NCBI RefSeq assembly: GCF_030845195.1
Contig: NZ_CP132543.1
Location: forward strand, 3,675,501 to 3,739,500
Direction of reading: 5' to 3'
From: Sanyastnella coralliicola
Lineage (GTDB): Bacteria > Bacteroidota > Bacteroidia > Flavobacteriales_D > Sanyastnellaceae
DNA length: 64,000 bases
The position numbers and the translations under genes were made by a program. Below, in pieces: positions 44,731 through 51,712 of the stretch. The notes under the pieces were generated by a model. The model was given only the letters and a program-made list of their open reading frames with translations, did not search any database and was not told the DNA's origin. Position 1 is the stretch's first letter. The number at the start of each line of letters is the position of its first letter.

Positions 44731-45516
44731 ATGAAAAAGCTGACCCTCATCCTTTTTGCACTCGGATTCCTCTTTTCCGCGCAAGCGCAAAATGATAAAA
44801 CCCTAGAAGCCATGTTGAACCGCCCTGAAATGAAGGTGGAACAACGTCAAATGAAGTGGCAAAAGAAGTCGTACGACGCACATACCATGCTCATTCATGC
44901 AGATAAAGGAGAGGTGGAGAAGGCCTTAGTGAAGTTCTTTGAAGACAAGTACAAAATCTCGTTCTCGAAATTAAAAGGAATGCAGGCTGCAGAAGGCGTA
45001 GTGATGTCTGACATCATTGCTGAAACTGTGGTTGTTGCGGTATCAGTAGAAGAAGAATCGAACGGGTCACGCGCTCAAGTCATTGTTGATCTTGGAGGAA
45101 GCTCACTCAACGGCAGCGACCACCCAACGGCATCGTCAAACCTTGATCGTTTGATGCAAACATTCGCACAAAGCTTCTATCAAGACGCGTATGCTGATGT
45201 GATTGATGATCAACAAAAGACCCTAGACAAGGCGGAAAAGGAGTACGACAAATCAGTCAAAGAAGGAGAAAAGCTAGCGTCTTCAATTGAGAAGAATACA
45301 GGTAATATCAGCGATGCTGAAAACGACATTACCAAGAAGACGCAGGAGATCGAAGATCTCAAGGCTGAGATTGAAAATCTGAAAAGTGAAATCCAACAAT
45401 TGCAGCGTGATCAAGAGTCGAATGCCAAGGCGCAAGAGACGAAAAAGAAGGCTGTAGAAGCGCAAAAGCTCAAAGTGAACAAGCTTCGTCAAGTAGCAGA
45501 CGGACTCCAGCGTTAA
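44731..45516 (+). CDS. Exported coiled-coil protein
   Basis: From the ATG at 44731 the product is 261 residues; another in-frame ATG is 9 bases upstream. Signal peptide MKKLTLILFALGFLFSAQA-Q. Residues 30-165 form a mixed alpha/beta domain containing VIVDLGGSSLNGSDHP. Residues 170-260 are a long heptad coiled coil rich in K, E and Q (DITKKTQEIEDLKAEIENLK). Likely periplasmic and oligomeric. The signal-peptide codons contain a diverged form of the iterated motif (TTCCGCGCAAGCGCA). Family not recognised. Confidence 0.75.
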   Translation: MKKLTLILFALGFLFSAQAQNDKTLEAMLNRPEMKVEQRQMKWQKKSYDAHTMLIHADKGEVEKALVKFFEDKYKISFSKLKGMQAAEGVVMSDIIAETVVVAVSVEEESNGSRAQVIVDLGGSSLNGSDHPTASSNLDRLMQTFAQSFYQDAYADVIDDQQKTLDKAEKEYDKSVKEGEKLASSIEKNTGNISDAENDITKKTQEIEDLKAEIENLKSEIQQLQRDQESNAKAQETKKKAVEAQKLKVNKLRQVADGLQR

Positions 45517-45603
45517 ACTGGATTGCAATAATTGCAGATCGGTGTGGTTTTGAAGTAGAAAAATCTGCTTACCTTCTGGAACTCAATCGAAACCAACACC
45601 ACT

Positions 45604-48600
45604 ATGAAGAAGCTTTTTACCCTGTTGATGGGAATCCTGTTGTCAGCGTCTGGCGCCTTTGCTCAGATTGATTGTGATGGCACTGAGATTCTCGTCAATA
45701 TTGACCCAGGAACATTCCCAGGAGAAATTGGTCTAAGCATTGTCAATGAAGAAGGCGATGTGATTTTTGACCTGTCTGACGGACTAGGTGGTATCTTCAA
45801 CGACGAAGCCATTGTGCTTTGTGCTGCTGATGGGTGCTACGAACTGGTTCTCACAGATTCTTTTGGAGACGGATGGAACGGAGGTTCTGTTACGATCTCG
45901 TATGGAGATTACATGGCAGAATTCACCCTTGAAGAAGGTGAATATGGCGTGTATGCAGTCGGAATTAATAGCGAAGACTGTATCACCGAAATAGAAGGAT
46001 GTACAGATCCCGAAGCCTTGAACTATCAGCCGTGGGCCAACGTAGACGATGGTTCATGCGAATACCCATTTACATGTGAGGAAGGCATTGTAGCCAACCT
46101 TTACGTTTGCACCTTCTCTAACGGTGAAAACGTAGAAATGCAGATCACAGATAGCGAAGGAAACGAGCTTATTTACGTTTCTGGACTAGGAAATGGTGCT
46201 ATTGAATACTACGAACTGTGTATTGACCCGAATGAGTGTTACACAGTGAACATGATCAATGCCGCGGGTGAGACAGGATGGTCTGGAGGATACTACTGGA
46301 TCAATGCAGGTGGTGATCAAATCAGTAGCGACGATCTTGCAGACAACCTATCTGAAGAAACAGTTTATTTCACCGTTGACGGTGATTGTCCAACCCCTGG
46401 ATGTACTGATCCTGAGGCCTACAACTATAATGAAGAGGCTACAGATGACGATGGCTCTTGTGAGTACTATGAAGACTGTGAAGCAACCATCGTTGTTGTT
46501 AACCTCACGACAGGGTACTTCGGCTCAGAAGTTTCATGGAGCATTGCAGATGCAGATGGAAACGTTGTAGCTGATGGAGGGGGATATTCCTCTGATTCAA
46601 ATTACTTAGAAGTAGCATGCCTGGAAGACGGCTGTTACACTTTCAATGGATACGATTCTTTCGGTGATGGCTGGAATGGCGCTATCGCGGAATTGACTGT
46701 CGGCGGAGTGGCGCTTGAACCATTCACATTCGAAACAGGTGAGTTCGGAGGAATGGTATTCGGGGTGAACACAGAGGAATGTGCAGACCCGTTTGGATGT
46801 ACTGATCCAGACGCTCTGAACTTTGATGATGACGCCACCATCGACGACGGTTCATGTGAATACCCAATCTATGGATGTACGGATGAAGCGGCCAACAACT
46901 ACAACCCTTGGGCAAATACAGACGATGGTTCGTGTGTGTACCCAGTAGACTGTGGTGATGCAACTTTGGCTAACCTCTACGTTTGCACCTTCGGAAACGG
47001 GGAAGAAGTTTCATTGACCATCACAGACAGTGAAGGAAATGAAGTTATCGCCGTGAACGATCTGAATAGTGGTGCGATTGCGTACTACGAGATCTGTCTG
47101 GAAGCTGGTGAATGCTACACGGTGGAAATGTCTAACTCAGCTGGAAATACCGGTTGGTACGGAGGCTACTACTGGATTAACGTAGGAAACGAGCAGGTGA
47201 GCATCAACGAATTGGATGATGACATGACCGTTGAGTTGACAAACTTCTCTATCGATGGATCTTGTGACGATGAAATCGTTTACGGCTGTACTGATGAAGA
47301 AGCATCAAACTACAATCCAGATGCTACCATGGACGACGGTTCATGTGAATACCCTGAGCCATGTGACGCGAACGAAGTGAGCATTGACTTGATGACAGGA
47401 TCATGGGCCAATGAGGTGAGCTTCGAGATTTACGACGCTGAAGGAAACCTTCACTATTCAAGCGAAGGTGGTTACGAGAATAATAGTGATTACACTGAGT
47501 ACGCGTGTCTAGAAGACGGCTGCTACACCTTCGTCATGATTGATTCCTTCGGCGATGGATGGAATGGTGGTTCTGTGGTTCTTTCTATCGATGGTGTCGC
47601 TATCGCGGAAGGGGCATTGGATACAGGGGACATTGGTTCCTTCGCCTTCGGCGTGAACGACGATGAGTGTTCAGATGCTGACGACATCTTCGGATGTACT
47701 GATCCAGACGCGTTGAACTTCGATGACAATGCATTGATTGACGATGGTTCATGCGAGTACCCAGTGTACGGATGTACTGATCCAGATGCTGAGAACTACA
47801 ACCCATGGGCTACAGACGACGACGGTTCTTGTGTTTACCCTGTTGATTGCGGGGAAGGAACACTGGCGACACTGTACGTATGTACTTTCGGAAACGGAAG
47901 TGAAGTAGCATTAACTATCACTGACAGCGATGGCAACGAAGTGATTTCTGTTAGTGATCTAGGTGATGTTGCCATTATGTACTACGACATCTGTCTCGAG
48001 TACGGCATGTGTTACACCGTTGAAATGACAAACACTGCTGGAAACGGCGGATGGTACGGTGGCTACTACTGGATTACGGCTGACGGCTACGAAGTAAGCA
48101 CAGACGCGCTTGATGATGACGCGGTGACCCAAACAGTGAACTTCTCACTCGACGGTTCTTGTGGAGACGAAGAGGTGTACGGATGTACAGATCCAAACGC
48201 ATTGAACTACAACCCGGATGCCACTGCAGACGACGGTTCATGTGAATACGAAATGGACATCATGGGTTGTACTGACCCAGCAGCCTTGAACTACAACCCA
48301 GAGGCAACTATCGATGATGGATCTTGTATCTACTTCGAAGAGTGTGACGGACAAACAGCATTGATTCTGCTGACTACAGAAATGTGGGGCGCAGAAGTAA
48401 GCTGGGACATCACAGATAGCGAAGGCAATGTCATCGCTTCTGGTCAAGGAGAAGGAAACGACATGATTTCAACTTCTACGGCATGTCTGTACGAAGGTGA
48501 ATGTTACACCTTGAACATGTACGATTCATTCGGTGACGGATGGAACGGAGGGTTCATCAGCATCCTATTAGAGGAAGACCTATTGGTACTTGGAACGCTA

Positions 48601-49056
48601 GATCAAGGAGACTTCGAATCAGTAAGCTTCGGAATCAACACCGATTGTGGAGACGATCCAATCGATGTGATTGGATGTACTGACCCAGCAGCCTTGAACT
48701 ACAACCCAGAGGCAACACTTGACGATGGGTCATGTATCTACGAAGACGACAACGAAGGTCTTTACGAAGGACCAATGTACTCGTTGACAGATCAGGAAAC
48801 GGCAGTAGCATTGATGTTGATTCCTAACCCGGTGATCTCACATGCGAACTTGAAGTTGACAGAGCTCAACCCAGAAGCAACGATTCAAGTAGAAATCCGC
48901 GACGTATCAGGTCGTCTGTTGTTCAGCCAGAACTACGGAGAAGACCAGACGCAGTTGAATGAGGTCATCGATGTATCGAACTTCGCAGCCGGCATTCACT
49001 TCGTAACGGTAACGAACGGAGACTATAAAGAGGTGATTCGTTTGATCAAGCAATAA
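45604..49056 (+). CDS. T9SS-secreted protein with ten CTDP/DDGSC repeats and alternating beta modules
   Basis: 1150 residues, signal peptide MKKLFTLLMGILLSASGAFA. After a first DGWNG-type module (20-130), a block is repeated: one or two CTDP repeats, a module with LYVCTFxNGxEVxxxITDSEGN, and a module with YDSFGDGWNG. The LYVCTF module occurs three times and the DGWNG-type module five times. Total ten CTDP repeats. The type A T9SS sorting domain begins PNPVISHANLKL and is very close to that of the 1405-residue protein. Strong terminator downstream. Probably Ca2+-binding and surface displayed. Confidence 0.88.
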   Translation: MKKLFTLLMGILLSASGAFAQIDCDGTEILVNIDPGTFPGEIGLSIVNEEGDVIFDLSDGLGGIFNDEAIVLCAADGCYELVLTDSFGDGWNGGSVTISYGDYMAEFTLEEGEYGVYAVGINSEDCITEIEGCTDPEALNYQPWANVDDGSCEYPFTCEEGIVANLYVCTFSNGENVEMQITDSEGNELIYVSGLGNGAIEYYELCIDPNECYTVNMINAAGETGWSGGYYWINAGGDQISSDDLADNLSEETVYFTVDGDCPTPGCTDPEAYNYNEEATDDDGSCEYYEDCEATIVVVNLTTGYFGSEVSWSIADADGNVVADGGGYSSDSNYLEVACLEDGCYTFNGYDSFGDGWNGAIAELTVGGVALEPFTFETGEFGGMVFGVNTEECADPFGCTDPDALNFDDDATIDDGSCEYPIYGCTDEAANNYNPWANTDDGSCVYPVDCGDATLANLYVCTFGNGEEVSLTITDSEGNEVIAVNDLNSGAIAYYEICLEAGECYTVEMSNSAGNTGWYGGYYWINVGNEQVSINELDDDMTVELTNFSIDGSCDDEIVYGCTDEEASNYNPDATMDDGSCEYPEPCDANEVSIDLMTGSWANEVSFEIYDAEGNLHYSSEGGYENNSDYTEYACLEDGCYTFVMIDSFGDGWNGGSVVLSIDGVAIAEGALDTGDIGSFAFGVNDDECSDADDIFGCTDPDALNFDDNALIDDGSCEYPVYGCTDPDAENYNPWATDDDGSCVYPVDCGEGTLATLYVCTFGNGSEVALTITDSDGNEVISVSDLGDVAIMYYDICLEYGMCYTVEMTNTAGNGGWYGGYYWITADGYEVSTDALDDDAVTQTVNFSLDGSCGDEEVYGCTDPNALNYNPDATADDGSCEYEMDIMGCTDPAALNYNPEATIDDGSCIYFEECDGQTALILLTTEMWGAEVSWDITDSEGNVIASGQGEGNDMISTSTACLYEGECYTLNMYDSFGDGWNGGFISILLEEDLLVLGTLDQGDFESVSFGINTDCGDDPIDVIGCTDPAALNYNPEATLDDGSCIYEDDNEGLYEGPMYSLTDQETAVALMLIPNPVISHANLKLTELNPEATIQVEIRDVSGRLLFSQNYGEDQTQLNEVIDVSNFAAGIHFVTVTNGDYKEVIRLIKQ
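46679..46692 (-). repeat. Iterated motif, one-base variant
   Basis: GCGCTATCGCGGAA on the plus strand; codes GAIAEL. Confidence 0.5.
47597..47610 (-). repeat. Iterated motif, one-base variant
   Basis: TCGCTATCGCGGAA on the plus strand; codes VAIAEG. Confidence 0.55.
48268..48308 (+). repeat. 41-base direct repeat, copy 1
   Basis: Identical to 48676-48716; both encode the same CTDP unit (starts TGTACTGACCCAGCAGCC). Confidence 0.85.
48676..48716 (+). repeat. 41-base direct repeat, copy 2
   Basis: Identical to 48268-48308, 408 bases downstream in the same gene. Confidence 0.85.
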
Positions 49057-49075
49057 ATTGTTTACGATCATACTG

Positions 49076-49102
49076 AAAGCCCCGCATTTGCGGGGCTTTT
49101 TT
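49076..49102 (+). terminator. Strong hairpin terminator
   Basis: AAAGCCCCGCA-TT-TGCGGGGCTTTTTT; ends the 1150-residue T9SS gene, just before the tRNA gene. Confidence 0.9.
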
Positions 49103-49124
49103 CATGCTTATATTTGCCATCCTC

Positions 49125-49196
49125 GGCCCCGTAGTTCAATGGATAGAATAGAAGTTTCCTAAACTTTAGATCCAGGTTCGATTCCTGGCGGGGCTA
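49125..49196 (+). tRNA. tRNA-Arg (anticodon CCT), integration target of the island
   Basis: Acceptor GGCCCCG pairs with CGGGGCT (one G-T pair), anticodon stem GAAGT/ACTTT with loop TTCCTAA (CCT), T arm CCAGGTTCGATTCCTGG. CCA is not encoded. The 3' end is repeated in diverged form at 57613-57630, marking it as an attachment site. Confidence 0.93.
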
Positions 49197-49197
49197 C
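49180..49197. repeat. Candidate attL (tRNA-Arg 3' end)
   Basis: GATTCCTGGCGGGGCTAC; 15 of 18 positions match 57613-57630. Confidence 0.6.
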
Positions 49198-49200
49198 AAT

Positions 49201-49230
49201 TAAAGCTCATCAGTATTGGTGGGCTTTTCT
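49201..49230 (+). terminator. Weak hairpin after tRNA-Arg
   Basis: AAAGCTCATC and GGTGGGCTTT pair at about 7 of 10 positions, followed by TTCT. Possible tRNA terminator. Confidence 0.4.
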
Positions 49231-49330
49231 CATCTAACATATTCTTCTGGTGAAAATCGCTTGGGATCAACTAGTATCGGGGGGACGAAAAGTTGTCCAG
49301 CAAGAAATTGAATTACCTTCATGTTCGTTG

Positions 49331-49795
49331 TCATAATTGAATGAAGTCTTCCGGATCATAGGCATAAGGAGAGTAAGATATAACCCTTGTTTTACCTCTT
49401 CTGAACAGCATATACATTCTCTCTACTTCTGGATCAATTGGATAGAATTGTTCATTGTATTTGCGGGCAATTACCTCCCTACATATTAGGAATAGTGCCC
49501 CATCGCTGATAATCACGATATCCTTGTCATTTTTCATACGAGTTGAAACAGTTTCAATCTCAGCATACACAATCTCTTCTTCCAAAATTATTGTTTTAAT
49601 GTTTGTACTAGGTGGATTGCTCTGAGCTGGAACAAAACCCCTAGCAGAAGGAAGGAGGGGGTAAGATGGTTGAGGATATGGGACAGGGGATGCTAGAACA
49701 GTTAATACAGCATCTAGTTCGGAATCTGAGTCAAACAACAATGTGCTAATTATAGTATGTGGCACAGAAGCCAATCGAGCAATAGATTTGTGCAT
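49331..49795 (-). CDS. Hypothetical island protein, 154 residues
   Basis: Divergent from the HTH controller gene with its ATG at 49795. A proline/serine-rich middle (SPVPYPQPSYPLLPSA) separates an N-terminal part from an alpha/beta C-terminal part with IVIISDGALFLICREVI and MYMLFRRGKTRVISYSP. No family recognised. The candidate operator (49743-49756) lies inside its N-terminal codons, so transcription of the controller and of this gene must interfere if both are real. It may start further downstream. Confidence 0.55.
   Translation of the reverse strand: MHKSIARLASVPHTIISTLLFDSDSELDAVLTVLASPVPYPQPSYPLLPSARGFVPAQSNPPSTNIKTIILEEEIVYAEIETVSTRMKNDKDIVIISDGALFLICREVIARKYNEQFYPIDPEVERMYMLFRRGKTRVISYSPYAYDPEDFIQL
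49743..49756 (+). promoter_or_regulatory. Candidate controller operator (C-box-like), site 1
   Basis: GTGCTAATTATAGT, identical to 54560-54573. CTA-N4-TAG symmetry. Located 53-66 bases upstream of the chosen controller start. Confidence 0.55.
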
Positions 49796-49808
49796 ACTAA
49801 GATTAGCG

Positions 49809-50036
49809 GTGGAAAAAAACTCAAATATTCTTGTTCACTTCGGAATTCAGGTCAAATTCTATAGACAGCAGAAAGGTCTTTCACAGGAAGCACTGGCACA
49901 TAGAGCTTCTTTACACCGAACTTATATCGGAATGATAGAGCGTGCAGAAAAGAATATTACCCTCTTGAACATTGAAAAAATCGCTAATGCACTTGAGGTA
50001 TCAATCTCGCAATTATGTGACAACAGTGATGGCTGA
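49809..50036 (+). CDS. XRE-type HTH controller protein of the restriction-modification system
   Basis: 75 residues from a GTG at 49809. The five-helix XRE domain is clear: FGIQVKFYRQQKGLSQEALA, then HRASLHRTYIGMIERAEKNI (recognition helix) and LLNIEKIANALEVSISQL. This size and sequence type is that of C proteins that activate their own gene and the endonuclease gene and tune the methyltransferase. Its stop overlaps the endonuclease ATG by 8 bases (ATGGCTGA), so the two are coupled. The frame is open upstream to another GTG at 49743, but those residues are not HTH-like and that GTG is part of the operator candidate. Confidence 0.85.
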   Translation: MEKNSNILVHFGIQVKFYRQQKGLSQEALAHRASLHRTYIGMIERAEKNITLLNIEKIANALEVSISQLCDNSDG

Positions 50037-51711
50037 AGAAAGAAACAAGTACACTAACCAAAGTGATGAACTCTCCTATATCAGTGACGACCCTGAGGAT
50101 TATGGAAGTAAAGGTGAGAATTGGGCAGAGCCTTTCGTAAAGTACATGAAAGCAACTGTCACGCACCCTGTTTATGAAGGCATGCCAGACGCCGTAAAAG
50201 ATGATGGAAAAATCCAATGGGAAGCTCCTTCAAATAGATCAGGGGGAAAATATCAACACACTCATCAGAAAAGAAGAGACTGGTGGACGAATAAAGCTAA
50301 GTCATTAGGAATAGACCCTTCCTCAGATAAATGGATAAGCAAGACAGCCAAATCCATACATCCTACGGGTGAAAAGCCTTGTAAAAGATGTGGGATAGTT
50401 CTTCGAATTGCCTATGTCTATCCTCAATCAATGATGATCAAAAGGTTTAAGCGGATTTTTGATGATGACTTTGAAGTATCACCTATTGAACCAATTGATG
50501 AGTTGCTTCAAAGAGCATTTGACATTTATGGCGAAGATTTGATTGACAAAGCCCCAGCTATCCTGAGAACCTCTGCAATTACCCCTCCTAAATTTAAAGA
50601 CATAGAGGCTCTGCTATTATGGGTTGAAGATGAATACGTTCCTAGAGAACCTTCTTTACTCAGCCCAGGAGCTATGTCCAACGCCCCAGATAGATTTGAT
50701 GGATTCCACTCCTTTAATAGATGCTGTCGATCTAAAGCTGACAAAGGAAGATCTTCTGCCAACTTAAAAAGCTACTCCACAGATCGAAGAGTATTTGAAT
50801 ACTGGTCTGAGGGAGACTGGATAGCCGCAGACAGACTAATGGGGTTGGTGAGGAGTGTAATGTCGAAGGAAGAAAATGCGGATGGAGGAGAAGGAGCCCC
50901 CACCGCTGACCACATAGGACCAATATCGCTTGGTTTTTGTCACCGACCAAAATTCAGATTATTAAGCAAAGAAGCCAATTCTGCTAAAAATAACAGAATG
51001 ACTCTTCAGGATGTAAAAGACTTAATTGAAGATCAAAATAGAGGTGTTCAAGTTGTTTCGTGGTATGCGAAAGATGTTTGGGCAATACTTCAAGAGAAAG
51101 TTCACAGCGAAGAGACATCACTTCGACTTTCCAAGATTATGAGAGATAATCAGCGAAATGCGATGGTATTGCTGTCAAAGCTATTTGAGAAACGACAAAT
51201 TTATCTACTAACTATACTACTGGAACTAGAATTTGCGGATTTCAAGGTGTCATTCCCCGGTTTGAGAGCTGAGAATTACATAACCACCTTTGATTCAATT
51301 GAAAAAGAGCCCCGAGACAATAAATATGCACTTGAACAAAAGGCTCGAAGATTCAGAATAGGATTTGAGGCTCTACGTTCATACAGAGAGAAAGAGAATA
51401 GACACTTGTTTATTATAGATGAGGCTTCAATGGATGAAGCTGTGGAGAAAGTCATTGAGCTTCTTGATAATAGCTCTGAAGACACGAAAGAATTGAACTC
51501 AAGACTATGTCACATTGTCTTTTCCAAGGCAGGAGTTATTTCCGAAGCCGATACTAGGGAGATAATAGCGAAAATACCTAAAGAGGTTCCCTCTTTGTTC
51601 CATGAGGCCATAGGCATAATGGGATCTGAAATGAGGAAAATCGCTGAAGCACTTTCTAGTCTATGGGACGAAGATCGATATGTCCGTGCTCAATTTGAAC
51701 TTGATGATTAA
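50029..51711 (+). CDS. Type IIS restriction endonuclease, Alw26I/Eco31I/Esp3I family
   Basis: 560 residues from the ATG at 50029. The family match rests on the N-terminal SGGKYQHTHQKRRDWWTNKA and the central HNH-type nuclease DHIGPISLGF with D294, H295 and N317 in NSAKNNR. In Eco31I, from memory, the key residues are D311 and N334, the same 23-residue spacing. CKRCG (C118, C121) and CC (232-233) may form a zinc site. Related enzymes recognise GTCTC-containing sites and cut outside them; specificity here is unknown. Convergent with the methyltransferase gene, one base between the two stops. Complete. Confidence 0.87.
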   Translation: MAEERNKYTNQSDELSYISDDPEDYGSKGENWAEPFVKYMKATVTHPVYEGMPDAVKDDGKIQWEAPSNRSGGKYQHTHQKRRDWWTNKAKSLGIDPSSDKWISKTAKSIHPTGEKPCKRCGIVLRIAYVYPQSMMIKRFKRIFDDDFEVSPIEPIDELLQRAFDIYGEDLIDKAPAILRTSAITPPKFKDIEALLLWVEDEYVPREPSLLSPGAMSNAPDRFDGFHSFNRCCRSKADKGRSSANLKSYSTDRRVFEYWSEGDWIAADRLMGLVRSVMSKEENADGGEGAPTADHIGPISLGFCHRPKFRLLSKEANSAKNNRMTLQDVKDLIEDQNRGVQVVSWYAKDVWAILQEKVHSEETSLRLSKIMRDNQRNAMVLLSKLFEKRQIYLLTILLELEFADFKVSFPGLRAENYITTFDSIEKEPRDNKYALEQKARRFRIGFEALRSYREKENRHLFIIDEASMDEAVEKVIELLDNSSEDTKELNSRLCHIVFSKAGVISEADTREIIAKIPKEVPSLFHEAIGIMGSEMRKIAEALSSLWDEDRYVRAQFELDD

Positions 51712-51712
51712 T

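Noticed and set aside
45604-49056. Regular repeats considered as a CRISPR array
   Set aside because: Spacing is not constant, the units are translated with conserved cysteines, and no cas genes are present.
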